DNA of 64,000 nucleotides. Source: Candidatus Gastranaerophilales bacterium. GTDB taxonomy: Bacteria; Cyanobacteriota; Vampirovibrionia; Gastranaerophilales; Gastranaerophilaceae. Positions within the stretch are counted from its first letter, which is position 1. Each line of letters starts with the position of its first letter. The stretch lies in the NCBI GenBank assembly GCA_947630045.1, contig CANRGC010000007.1:40911-104910 (forward strand), written 5' to 3'. Below the pieces are notes generated by a model. It searched no databases. It was not told the origin of the DNA and saw only the letters and a program-made list of their open reading frames with translations. Both the position numbers and the translations under genes were made by a program. Positions 1 to 7,661 of this stretch are shown here, one piece after another.

Positions 1-878
1 CTTTTATGCAGCTTTATTGCCTCAATCATTCCACTCGGGTCAGCAATATTTTTTCCTTTAATGTCATATGCCGTTCCTGTCGGCGGGGATGTTCTTATAA
101 CTTTAAGCCCGATTGTCGTATTCACGCATTTATCAAAACAAAGCGCCTTAATCGGGCACAGCCCCTGATCATGATACATTGTAATTACTGCGTCATACTC
201 CTGTTTATTACCTTTAAGGTAATTTTTGCCGATTTTTCCAAAAAGACCGTCTGCGCTGTAAGGACCGTATGTCAAAATTCCGATTTCGTTTAATTTTTTA
301 ACTGCGGGAATTATTGTTGTAATTTCTTCATTTCCCAAAATGCCGTTTTCTCCGCAATGGGGGTTAAGCCCCGTGATTGCAATTTTCGGGTTTTTTATTT
401 TGCATTTTTCAATTAAAAAATCGTTAAGCCTTTTTGTTTTTTCAATAATTAAATTTTCCGTAATTTTAATTTCCGCTAAAGGGCAGTGCCTTGTTAAAAG
501 CATAACCCTTAAATCACCCGCAATAAAAAGCATTTCCGCTTTTTCGTCTTTTTTGGTTGACAGAAGTTTTTCTAAAATTTCTGTTTGCCCGCTGAAAAAA
601 TATCCCGATTTGTGGAGCGCCTCTTTTGAAACGGGAGCGGTTACAATTCCTTTAATTTTTCCTTCAAGCGCAAGTCTGCAAGCCGCTTCAAGGCTTTCAT
701 AACAAAACTTGCCGTTGTCTTTATCGTCAATTTCTATTGTGTCATAATTAAGACCTATATTTTTTCCGATAAGAATAACTTCATTTTTGTCCAAATTCAG
801 CGCCTTTAGCGCCTTATAAGTTATTTCTTCTCCAACCCCCAAAAGGTCGCCCGTTGTTATTGCAATTTTATTTTTCAT
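1..878 (-). CDS. pdxA: PdxA-family 4-phosphohydroxy-acid dehydrogenase, C-terminus cut by window edge
   Basis: NAD-dependent dehydrogenase family that oxidises 4-phosphohydroxy-L-threonine towards pyridoxal phosphate; PdxA2 paralogues act on 4-phospho acid sugars. The reading frame is open to base 1, so the C-terminus is missing. All three metal-binding histidines of the family are seen: TRHCPL (H131), NPHCGENG (H174) and MYHDQG (H236). It differs from classical PdxA at three places: TTGDLLGVG near the start instead of TPGDPAGIG, GQTE (Q98) where GHTE is usual, and TSPPTGTA where TSxDHGTA is usual. The region before the first metal His is about 35 residues shorter than in the E. coli enzyme. 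Its ATG lies 11 bases inside the end of the upstream kinase gene, so the two are probably translationally coupled. The DUF1537 partner argues for a PdxA2-type role; the exact substrate is unknown. Confidence 0.9.
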   Translation of the reverse strand, partial: MKNKIAITTGDLLGVGEEITYKALKALNLDKNEVILIGKNIGLNYDTIEIDDKDNGKFCYESLEAACRLALEGKIKGIVTAPVSKEALHKSGYFFSGQTEILEKLLSTKKDEKAEMLFIAGDLRVMLLTRHCPLAEIKITENLIIEKTKRLNDFLIEKCKIKNPKIAITGLNPHCGENGILGNEEITTIIPAVKKLNEIGILTYGPYSADGLFGKIGKNYLKGNKQEYDAVITMYHDQGLCPIKALCFDKCVNTTIGLKVIRTSPPTGTAYDIKGKNIADPSGMIEAIKLHK

Positions 879-2181
879 GGTGTTTAAAATAATTTATTAT
901 ATCCGAAAGAGCGTTTGTTGAGCCCATATTGCCCGATTTTGTGACTATAAACTTTCCGTTTGAATCTACACATAAAGAAATTGCCGGCAAAATTCCGTCT
1001 ATAACTTTTAAAAACCTGCAATCTATTGCCTTTGTACACTTATAAGAAGTTTCGCCGCCAAGTGTTATCATGACAAATTTTGCAGATTTGTTTAATTCAT
1101 AGGCTATTTCAGACAAGAAATCGGTAATTTTAACTGCAAGAAGCTCTTTTGAAACCCCTTCGTCTATAAGCAATTCTTTTCCATGTTCAGAGTTTGCTTC
1201 CTCATCCAAATTACTTGCATGAATTACAACGACATTATCTTTGCCCAAATTTTGAACAATTCTGTTTGTCATGCCCTCTAAATCAGGTTTTAAAACGTCT
1301 GATAATTTTAAATCTATGAAATAACAATTTTCTATGTCATCATCAAGCGAAAGACGTTTAATTTGGGAATATGTAATTGAAGTTTTTGAGCCGGAGAGAA
1401 TAACCTTGGGCAAAATCGGAATTTCTTTTTCAGCTTCGATTTCTTCTTTTCTGTCGAACCAAATTTGTGCAAATGCGTTGGCAAGACCCGCCGAACCTAC
1501 GGGCAAAATTTTATACTGGCTTTTTTCAACAGCCAAAACTATTTGTTCCAAATCTACAAGAGAAACGGCGTCCACAACAATTAGCTTTTTGCCTTTTTCA
1601 ATTAATTCATTTAACCTTGTTGTTATTTTAAGCGCCCCTTTTACAACCTCGTTAAATTTAATTGTGTCAATCGAATTATAAAGATTTTCGTTAACTTCCT
1701 TTTTCAAAATATTAGGAATATAAGAATCATAAATCGGGGCGTATGTATCTCTTGCAGCGTCTGTTCTCTCAATGGGCGTTCCTTTTAAAAGCTGATATCC
1801 GCCTATTGTAATTCTTCCTTCCTGAATAAAGGCGGGCGCAATAACGGCGGCATCAAAATCAATAGCGTCAAGCATTGCTAACACTTCCACCGCAACATTT
1901 CCCCTTAATGTTGAATCAATTTTTTTGTAAAATTTTTCTATATGAAAATTTTCTTTTAAACGTTTTGAAGTTTCCCAAACTTTTTTAGCGGCAAACTTTG
2001 CGTCTTGATTTCTTGTTTCCGACGATAACGCAATAACTTCAACATCCGAATTAGCGCCAATAAAGTTATCGGGTTCAAATATAATTTCGGTGTTTGCACC
2101 CTTCATAAAAAATTGGAGCGCAGTATCGTTTGCCCCCGTAAGGTCATCTGCAACTACACCGACGGAACTTGTTATAGTCAT
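868..2181 (-). CDS. DUF1537 four-carbon acid sugar kinase (DtnK/OtnK-like)
   Basis: ATP-dependent kinase of the DUF1537 family, which phosphorylates four-carbon acid sugars such as D-threonate or D-erythronate; some PdxA2-linked members also phosphorylate 4-hydroxy-L-threonine. The 437-aa length is typical. The N-terminal substrate domain shows ADDLTGANDT (11-20), KKIDSTLRGN (86-95) and PAFIQEGRITIGG (116-128). The C-terminal nucleotide domain shows LPVGSAGLA, LGGETSYKCT and KSGNMGSTNAL. It starts one base after the ssb stop and overlaps pdxA by 11 bases. The aldolase/epimerase partner of the catabolic acid-sugar pathway is not visible, so either pathway remains possible. The family call is firm; the substrate is not known. 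Confidence 0.93.
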   Translation of the reverse strand: MTITSSVGVVADDLTGANDTALQFFMKGANTEIIFEPDNFIGANSDVEVIALSSETRNQDAKFAAKKVWETSKRLKENFHIEKFYKKIDSTLRGNVAVEVLAMLDAIDFDAAVIAPAFIQEGRITIGGYQLLKGTPIERTDAARDTYAPIYDSYIPNILKKEVNENLYNSIDTIKFNEVVKGALKITTRLNELIEKGKKLIVVDAVSLVDLEQIVLAVEKSQYKILPVGSAGLANAFAQIWFDRKEEIEAEKEIPILPKVILSGSKTSITYSQIKRLSLDDDIENCYFIDLKLSDVLKPDLEGMTNRIVQNLGKDNVVVIHASNLDEEANSEHGKELLIDEGVSKELLAVKITDFLSEIAYELNKSAKFVMITLGGETSYKCTKAIDCRFLKVIDGILPAISLCVDSNGKFIVTKSGNMGSTNALSDIINYFKHHEK

Positions 2182-2182
2182 A

Positions 2183-2512
2183 TTAATTCTCTTCTTTTTT
2201 GGAACCTATTAATCTGATGTTGGAGCTTCTTATAAAATATCGTTCCAAATTTTCTCCGTCAGGGCTTGTCCATTTGCTTGAAGCAAGTCTTCCTTCAATT
2301 CCGACAAGAGCGCCTTTTTTAACCCATTCTCCGACAAATTCGGCTTGTTTATCCCAAGTTTCAATATTAAACCAGTCTGCGATTTCTTCTTTGGTTCTTG
2401 AATCCCACCTGTTTACGGCAACCGAAAAAGTTGTTTTAACTTTGCCTGAATCATAATATTTCATCTCGGGCGCTTGTCCCACACGTCCTACAATTACAAC
2501 CGAATTAACCAT
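2183..2512 (-). CDS. ssb: Single-stranded DNA-binding protein, short form
   Basis: OB-fold protein that coats single-stranded DNA in replication and repair. The 109 aa from MVNSVVIVGRVG show the family signatures: VGRVGQAPEMKY, TTFSVAVNRW, WFNIETWDKQAEF, KGALVGIEGRL and a late IRSSNIRLIG strand. I chose ATG 2512 rather than the ATG 12 bases upstream because that upstream ATG lies in the ATGAGG that forms a Shine-Dalgarno six bases before 2512. The protein stops right after the OB fold with SKKEEN and lacks the acidic DDDIPF-type tip that recruits partner proteins, so it may be an accessory SSB or one that uses a different interaction mode. It heads the operon with the kinase and pdxA. Confidence 0.92.
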   Translation of the reverse strand: MVNSVVIVGRVGQAPEMKYYDSGKVKTTFSVAVNRWDSRTKEEIADWFNIETWDKQAEFVGEWVKKGALVGIEGRLASSKWTSPDGENLERYFIRSSNIRLIGSKKEEN

Positions 2513-2707
2513 AATTAGCCTCATTAAATTAGTTTTAAATTGATTATATAATTAACAAAAATCATGCGCAATCTTTTGTATAAAAGGAAAACCGTTTTTT
2601 GTGTAGTTTTATTACAAAAATAAAAAAATATTTTAAAGTTTTTTTTAAAAATGCCGATTTGTTTTTTTGTAAGGGAAGACAATGTTTATTTAGAAAGCGA
2701 GGCTTCA

Positions 2708-2842
2708 ATGTCTGAGGCGTTAAGTTTAGTTATTTTTGCAGCAGTTATGTATTTCTGTCTTGTTGTAGCGCCTACAATTATGGAATATTTCAAATCTGAA
2801 GATTATAAAAAAGTTATGATTGAACAAACTTCATTAAAATAG
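2708..2842 (+). CDS. 44-aa single-pass membrane peptide, unknown function
   Basis: Small protein with one hydrophobic segment, about residues 5-25 (ALSLVIFAAVMYFCLVVA), then a charged tail with several lysines. An in-frame ATG exists at 2651 but has no ribosome-binding site; ATG 2708 has GCGAGG seven bases upstream, so I prefer the shorter form. A strong intrinsic terminator follows 40 bases after the stop, which supports a real transcript. It is divergent from ssb. The family is not recognised. Confidence 0.6.
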   Translation: MSEALSLVIFAAVMYFCLVVAPTIMEYFKSEDYKKVMIEQTSLK

Positions 2843-2882
2843 TTTATTTACAACTTCTTTTCTTTTATATACACACCAATAG

Positions 2883-2904
2883 CCGAAGGAAACTTCGGTT
2901 TTTT
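2883..2904 (+). terminator. Intrinsic terminator after the 44-aa peptide
   Basis: Perfect 6-bp stem CCGAAG/CTTCGG with a GAAA loop, followed by six Ts. It sits between the small plus-strand gene and the convergent zinc-ribbon gene. Confidence 0.85.
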
Positions 2905-2906
2905 AT

Positions 2907-3680
2907 TTATTTTTTCTTATATTCTTCAGGGGCGTCTTCTCTGTCCTGATTCCACCTGTCAAGCCCCATTTGCTTTCTTACAAGCCCAATTCCGACATGC
3001 ACTCTCCACTCGTCCATTTTTAATTGAGCCGCCAAAATTTTGTGACATCCAATCGGCGGAAGCGGAAGCAATGGTTCATATAAATTTTTAATTGCCATAA
3101 GCTGATCAGGCGTTAAGGCAAGCTTTCTTTTCGGCATTTGAATTTTTGGAAGCATTAATTTTTGTCTGATTAGGTTAATTCCGAAGAACACTTTCTTTGC
3201 TTCTAACCCGATAGCTTGTGCAATAACTTCATGAGCGTCAGGGTTTGGAAGCGGAAGCATTTTTTTGTATAATTCTTCAATCTGCATTAACTGTTCTTTG
3301 TTAACAAGAAGCGCTTTTGGCTTTTGGGGCTGGCGTTTTTTGTTGAAATTGCCTCTTTGTTTATTAAAGCCGCCTTTATTTTGTCCGAAATTTCTTCTTT
3401 GCCCGTTATCTTGTCTTTGATAACCTCCGCCGTTATTATACGGGCGCCTGTTATCTCTGTTGTTATATTGCATGCGCCTGTTGTTGTTATATCTTTGTTG
3501 AGGCGGGTTGTCGTTTCCAAAACTATAGCTTCGTTGATATTCAATTCCCGTCTGTTCGGGATTTGTCTGCGAGGATGAACTTTGAGCTTTATCAGGGTAT
3601 AAACATTCGGGGCAAATTACCCTTTTGGGGTTTTTTGTTTCAAATTCCTTCCCGCATTTGATGCACTTATTGGTATACAT
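2907..3680 (-). CDS. Zinc-ribbon protein with Asn/Arg/Gly-rich linker and two tandem C-terminal repeats
   Basis: 257 aa, family not recognised. Three parts are visible. Residues 1-30 carry a zinc-ribbon pattern, CIKC (C6, C9) and CPEC (C23, C26). Residues 40-122 are low complexity, rich in Asn, Arg, Gln and Gly, with RGG-like and NNR patches typical of disordered RNA-binding linkers. Residues 124-178 and 187-241 are two copies of a ~55-aa domain sharing QLMxI(E/K)xLYxxxLPLP, a central His, and V..GI.L(I/V)R..M.L. The charge and linker suggest nucleic-acid or ribosome binding, but that is inference. A weak AGGAA lies 10-11 bases before the ATG. It is monocistronic between two transcription boundaries. 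Confidence 0.88.
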   Translation of the reverse strand: MYTNKCIKCGKEFETKNPKRVICPECLYPDKAQSSSSQTNPEQTGIEYQRSYSFGNDNPPQQRYNNNRRMQYNNRDNRRPYNNGGGYQRQDNGQRRNFGQNKGGFNKQRGNFNKKRQPQKPKALLVNKEQLMQIEELYKKMLPLPNPDAHEVIAQAIGLEAKKVFFGINLIRQKLMLPKIQMPKRKLALTPDQLMAIKNLYEPLLPLPPIGCHKILAAQLKMDEWRVHVGIGLVRKQMGLDRWNQDREDAPEEYKKK

Positions 3681-3912
3681 AAATAAAAGTTTCCTTTTTT
3701 GGCTTCTTGCCTATATTCCATCGTATAAATAAAGCGGCAAATTTTAACTCATACCGGTAGAAAAAATAAAAAATTAAATCACCGATGCGCATTCATACAC
3801 CTATTTTATAATTAAATTTAAAATTATACAAGTGTTTTTGTTAAAAAATAGTACATTTGGTCTTGAAAATAAAAAATAAACCTTTTGCCGTTTTCATGTT
3901 AAACTGACTTTC
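3681..3912. other. Intergenic region between divergent genes
   Basis: 232 AT-rich bases between the divergent zinc-ribbon gene and the HgdB-like gene. I see no RNA gene. It must hold both promoters. A possible -10 (TAAACT, 3900-3905) lies seven bases before the ATG at 3913 and would give a leaderless transcript, but no good -35 is paired with it. Confidence 0.4.
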
Positions 3913-4638
3913 ATGAAAGATACAATTGCTTTTTGGGGTTATCCGCACCCTGAATTAATCAAAAAAATAAAAGAAGAATATAAAAACGCAAAATGGCTTG
4001 ATTTGGATATTGACTTCGGCGCAAAAAACTCCGGCATATTGCCCGAAAATTATTGTTCCGTTATGAAAAACATTTTTAATAATGCCATTTTGAACAAAGA
4101 AAAAATTATTAAAATTTTAGCGCCCGTGGGAAAAGATAAGTGCGATTGCGCCCTTTTTGCGGTTGAAATTTTAAAAGATTTGGGTTTTGAAATTGAAACC
4201 TCAGTTTTTGAAGAAAAAACTTATAAAAAGGAAAATTGCCCCATTTCAACAAGTTCGCTTCCTTTAAGGCAAAAAATCGAACTTATTACAAAAAACATAA
4301 TAGAACAAAAAGACTATTCTCATCTTGAATATAAAGAGCCCACAGCCGCATTTTGGGGCGTTCCGCCAAACGACCTTTCAATTCTGGAACTTTTTCCGAA
4401 TACGACACATGTTCTCGGGTGGACAAGGTGTGTGGAAGCAATGGCGCCTTTTGATTTAGAGCTTGAGCAATATTGCATGGAAGGAATAAAAACAGTCTTT
4501 TTTGCTCAAACTTTTTGCGCCAAAAATGAGCTTGCAAAATATCTTGCAAATAAATATAACGGGCTTTATATTGATATGGACGGTTTTTCTTCAAATTCGA
4601 CCAGAGCCAAAATTGAAGCTTTTTTGAGGTTAAGGTAA
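3913..4638 (+). CDS. HgdB/BcrC-like protein (2-hydroxyacyl-CoA dehydratase D-component relative), compact
   Basis: 241 aa. The C-terminal end, YIDMDGFSSNSTRAKIEAFLR (split here after S227: GFSS / NSTRAKIEAFLR), resembles the closing Rossmann segment of 2-hydroxyacyl-CoA dehydratase subunits, where a bound thiol-rich domain ends in an (I/R)TR(I/L)EAF helix. Cysteines C173, C188 and C202 fall in the second half and could ligate an iron-sulfur cluster. Each half opens with a similar segment, AFWGYPHPEL (6-15) and AFWGVPPNDL (146-155), suggesting an internal duplication. Known D-components are about 370-400 aa, so this is a shortened relative. The stop overlaps the next start as TAATG, and that next gene encodes an activator-like ATPase, which is the main support for the call. 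Substrate unknown. Confidence 0.6.
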   Translation: MKDTIAFWGYPHPELIKKIKEEYKNAKWLDLDIDFGAKNSGILPENYCSVMKNIFNNAILNKEKIIKILAPVGKDKCDCALFAVEILKDLGFEIETSVFEEKTYKKENCPISTSSLPLRQKIELITKNIIEQKDYSHLEYKEPTAAFWGVPPNDLSILELFPNTTHVLGWTRCVEAMAPFDLELEQYCMEGIKTVFFAQTFCAKNELAKYLANKYNGLYIDMDGFSSNSTRAKIEAFLRLR

Positions 4639-5297
4639 TGACAAAATATTTTTTAGACGCAGGAACAACTTGGAGCAAAATTTTAAAAGTTGAAGAAAAC
4701 GAAAAAGAATATTCCGTTATAAAAACACGTGACTTAAAAAATCTTAATATTGAGTTTGAAATTTCAACAGGTCACTCGGGCAAATTCGGAAAAAATTATG
4801 AAAATGAAGTTGTTGCGCTCTCATACGGCGCAAAAAGATATAATGACGGGGTTATTCTTGATTTAGGGTCAAGGGATGCAAAGTGGATAAAGTTTAATGA
4901 CGGAAAATTTCAGGATATGGACTGGAACAATAACTGCGCAAGCGCAACGGGCGCAACGATAGAAATGCTTTTAAAATTTTATGATGTTGAAGTTGAAAAA
5001 TTAATTCCGACAAAAGAAAAATATTCAGTGACCTGTGGAATATTCGGGCTTGAAAAAATTATGGATGATATTTCAAACGGGGTTTCGCCGAACCTTGCAA
5101 TTTCAAAATTCATAACGGGAATTGCATATAACGCCTATAATTTCACGAAAAAACCCAATAAAATCTATTTATCAGGCGGCTTTTGCGAAAATAAATGTTT
5201 TGTCGAGTCTTTAAAATTATTCACTGAAGTGGTTCTTTTGGGCAGATATATGCTTGTGGAAGGGCTTTATAATATTTATCTTTCCCAAACAAAATAA
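4638..5297 (+). CDS. BadF/BadG/BcrA/BcrD-type ATPase, activator of 2-hydroxyacyl-CoA dehydratase-like
   Basis: 219-aa member of the acetate/sugar kinase-Hsc70-actin fold, related to HgdC, which uses ATP to inject an electron into a dehydratase. Seen: phosphate-1 loop DAGTTWSK (7-14), phosphate-2 ILDLGSRDAKWI (73-84), NNCASATGA (98-106) matching the NDKCAAGTG motif, C133 in VTCGIFGLEKI matching CTVFAESEV, and the adenosine motif YLSGGFCEN (177-185). C100 and C133 correspond to the cysteines that hold a [4Fe-4S] cluster between two activator monomers. It is about 40 residues shorter than usual. It is translationally coupled to the HgdB-like gene. The target reaction is unknown. Confidence 0.75.
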   Translation: MTKYFLDAGTTWSKILKVEENEKEYSVIKTRDLKNLNIEFEISTGHSGKFGKNYENEVVALSYGAKRYNDGVILDLGSRDAKWIKFNDGKFQDMDWNNNCASATGATIEMLLKFYDVEVEKLIPTKEKYSVTCGIFGLEKIMDDISNGVSPNLAISKFITGIAYNAYNFTKKPNKIYLSGGFCENKCFVESLKLFTEVVLLGRYMLVEGLYNIYLSQTK

Positions 5298-5355
5298 AAG
5301 GCCCCAAAATGGAGCCAAATATATCTTTATGGAGTTGTTTTGTTGTTAATAGCTT

Positions 5356-5595
5356 TTATGCGATTGTGTCTAATTTTGTGTTTTGAAGGTTTTCTTCAAT
5401 AGATTTTGCCCTTGATTCAACTTTTGTGAATAAAGGAGCAATTGTTCCTACAAAGCCTGTAAAAAGACCGCCTTCAACCATATTTTCTTTTGGGGAAGGA
5501 ACTTGAAGCCCATAGTTGGTTTGAACGCCTGCCTTGAAACTTATATTTCTATTTAGTGTGTTATTTACATTTTTTATTGAATTTATTCTTAACAT
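5356..5595 (-). CDS. Small protein with F-x-G-type motif, unknown function
   Basis: 79 aa. The start MLRINSIKNVNN followed by NISFKAG (17-23) resembles the N-termini of several other hypothetical proteins in this window (25519, 43143, 52496, 63212). A short hydrophobic stretch (GGLFTGFVGTIAPLF, 42-56) is followed by a charged helix. Upstream there is no strong Shine-Dalgarno, only a purine-rich AAGAAAGAGAAAGATAAAGG. Function not recognised; called mainly from the shared N-terminal pattern. Confidence 0.55.
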   Translation of the reverse strand: MLRINSIKNVNNTLNRNISFKAGVQTNYGLQVPSPKENMVEGGLFTGFVGTIAPLFTKVESRAKSIEENLQNTKLDTIA

Positions 5596-5874
5596 TTTTT
5601 TGCTAAAGCCTTTATCTTTCTCTTTCTTTTTAGTGTATTTGAAACACTTCTTATCTATACTTGTATTATTACCCTAAAATTTTCTTTTGTCAACCCCTTT
5701 TATAAAATTTTTAAAATCCTTTATTTTATTGACTTACAACCGAATAAAAATAAAATGAAAAAATGTAATATACAAAAAGTGTAAAAATAACAATTAAAAC
5801 TAGCCGAAGTGTTTAAAAAAAATAAGACGAATGGCTAATATCAAATTTTGAAAAAATAATATAAAATTAATTGA
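5596..5874. other. AT-rich intergenic region between divergent genes
   Basis: 279 bases, very AT-rich, between the divergent 79-aa gene and the secreted 123-aa gene. No RNA gene, repeat or further ORF with a ribosome-binding site is seen. A TATAAA box at 5860-5865 lies nine bases before ATG 5875. Confidence 0.5.
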
Positions 5875-6246
5875 ATGTATAAATTTATTTTTTGTCTGTT
5901 AATTTTATTTTTAAATCAAAGCGCATATTGCGCCCACAGATATCCCGAAAGGGAATATCAGGAATATTGGTGTAACAAAGAGGGCGGCATTGTTGAATTT
6001 AGAAATCAGGACGGCACAAGAGTCGACTGTCTTACGGAAAATTATGCCGTTGAATTTGATTTTGCGGAAAAATGGGCTGAAAGTATCGGACAAGCCCTGT
6101 ATTACGGTCTTACTACCGGAAAAAAATCAGGAGTAGTTCTTATTTCGGAAAATGGAGAAAAAGACCTTCCGCATATACAAAGAGCGCAAATTCTCTCAAG
6201 AAAATATAAAATAACGCTTTGGATAATAAACAATTTTCAACTCTGA
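5875..6246 (+). CDS. Secreted PD-(D/E)XK-nuclease-like small protein
   Basis: 123 aa with a signal peptide (MYKFIFCLLILFLNQSAYC, cleavage near residue 19-20). The mature part contains RVDCLTENYAVEFDFAEKW (49-67) and AESIGQALYYGL (68-79). This D...ExD...KW..IGQ.L.Y arrangement is the pattern of PD-(D/E)XK nuclease-fold proteins found as secreted hypotheticals in several phyla; D51, E60, D62 and Q73 would be the core. Nuclease activity is inference. There is no Shine-Dalgarno; a TATAAA box nine bases before the ATG suggests a leaderless message. It is followed by the efflux operon 80 bases downstream. Confidence 0.7.
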   Translation: MYKFIFCLLILFLNQSAYCAHRYPEREYQEYWCNKEGGIVEFRNQDGTRVDCLTENYAVEFDFAEKWAESIGQALYYGLTTGKKSGVVLISENGEKDLPHIQRAQILSRKYKITLWIINNFQL

Positions 6247-6326
6247 TTTTCTAGCCCACACGGGTAATTTTTATTTTTGTTAAACAAATTATTATTATTT
6301 TAAATAATAATTTAAAGGCAGCTGAA

Positions 6327-7661
6327 ATGAAGAAATTCCCCGTGCTTTTCGTGTTGATTTTTCTTGCCATGCCGGCTTTTTGTGCAAATGCGGAACAAAA
6401 AACAAATATGCTTTATGACATAAACATTAAGTGGTTTGAAAATTTCAACGATGAAATTTTAATGAAATATTTATATGAGGCACTGGAAAACAATAAAGAC
6501 GTTACAATTGCAAGAAAAAATATTCTAAAATACAGACAGGATAAGAATATCGAACTTTCAAAAGAGTTTCCATACATTGGGGTTGGGGCAAATTATCTGC
6601 TTTTAAAAGTCCCCCAGCTTGCGATACCTGATAATGACATTCAGACAAACAGCTTTGCTCTGCCGTTTTTGACCGTTTGGGAAATTGACTATCTGGGCAA
6701 AAAGCACGACTCGGTTAAAAAAGCCCGTTTGGATATGGAAAATTCCCTTTTTGATTGGAAATCTTCAAGGCTGATTGTATCGGTAGATCTTGCAAGCGCT
6801 TATTTCAACGTTTCAAACTTAAATAAACAAATCTCGCTTCAACAAAAAATTTACAACCTTTCAGAGGAAATTTTTAAAAGAAAAAAGAAAATGTTTGAGT
6901 TCGGAACAATTTCCACTTCAGAGCTGAATAATTCTTATGACCTTGTGTTGTCCGCAAAAAACGATTTAAACGTTCTTGAAAAACAAAAAGAGGCTTTTTT
7001 GACCCAAATTGCCTATTTAAGGGGAATAAGCCCGTATAATATTAATGACATTGATATATCCGAGTTTGACAAAATAAATTTTACGGGAACTTACCCCGTT
7101 TCTTTTAAGGGGGATGTCATTTTAAACCGTCCCGACATTTTAAAGCTGGATTGTGAAATAAAAAAGGCAAAACTCGACATTACAATTGCAAAAAAAGACT
7201 TTCTGCCTTCGATTAACGTTTTTGGAATTTTGACTTTTTCAACCATTTTGCAAAGTTTTAATTGGAATACTGCCCTTGCGGCGCTTTCAGTCGGTGCAAC
7301 ACAGACAATTTTTGACGGCGGAAAGAAAATTTTTAATTTAAAAAAGCAAAAAATTAAATATGATATTGCGCTTGAAAACTATTTAAAAACTGATATTTCA
7401 GCGCTGAAAGAAGTCAATGATACCCTATATTCATTGAAAAAAGATTTAGAAACTTACAAAAATAATAAAGAGCGCCTTGAAATAGCCCGTTCAAACTTCG
7501 TTAACGTCTTTAAATCTTATGACAAGGGGGTTAAAAGCTATGTTGATTATATGGCGGAAAATTCAAGCTATATAAGAAAAGAAAGCGAACTTCAAAATTC
7601 AAAAAATCAAAATTTTATAAACCTGTTGAGCGTATATAAAGCGACAGGCGGGGCGTTATAG
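6327..7661 (+). CDS. TolC/OprM-type outer membrane efflux protein
   Basis: Outer membrane channel of 444 aa. Signal peptide MKKFPVLFVLIFLAMPAFCANA, with SPase I cleavage likely after ANA. Two OEP repeats are seen: the first around residues 40-210 with TVWEIDYLGKKHDSVKKA and SAYFNVSNLNKQISLQQK, and the second around 260-440 with LNRPDILKLDCEIKKAKLDI and LSVGATQTIFDGGKK. RPDILxxE-like and IFDGG motifs are typical of NodT/OprM channels. It is the first gene of a five-gene export operon; the next ATG follows immediately after its stop. It would form the trimeric duct across the periplasm for the YbhGFSR-like pump. The cargo is unknown. Confidence 0.92.
   Translation: MKKFPVLFVLIFLAMPAFCANAEQKTNMLYDINIKWFENFNDEILMKYLYEALENNKDVTIARKNILKYRQDKNIELSKEFPYIGVGANYLLLKVPQLAIPDNDIQTNSFALPFLTVWEIDYLGKKHDSVKKARLDMENSLFDWKSSRLIVSVDLASAYFNVSNLNKQISLQQKIYNLSEEIFKRKKKMFEFGTISTSELNNSYDLVLSAKNDLNVLEKQKEAFLTQIAYLRGISPYNINDIDISEFDKINFTGTYPVSFKGDVILNRPDILKLDCEIKKAKLDITIAKKDFLPSINVFGILTFSTILQSFNWNTALAALSVGATQTIFDGGKKIFNLKKQKIKYDIALENYLKTDISALKEVNDTLYSLKKDLETYKNNKERLEIARSNFVNVFKSYDKGVKSYVDYMAENSSYIRKESELQNSKNQNFINLLSVYKATGGAL

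Noticed and set aside
6..702. Plus-strand ORFs (95 and 120 codons) at the start of the window
   Set aside because: They overlap the well-supported pdxA frame on the minus strand, have no homology pattern and no ribosome-binding site.
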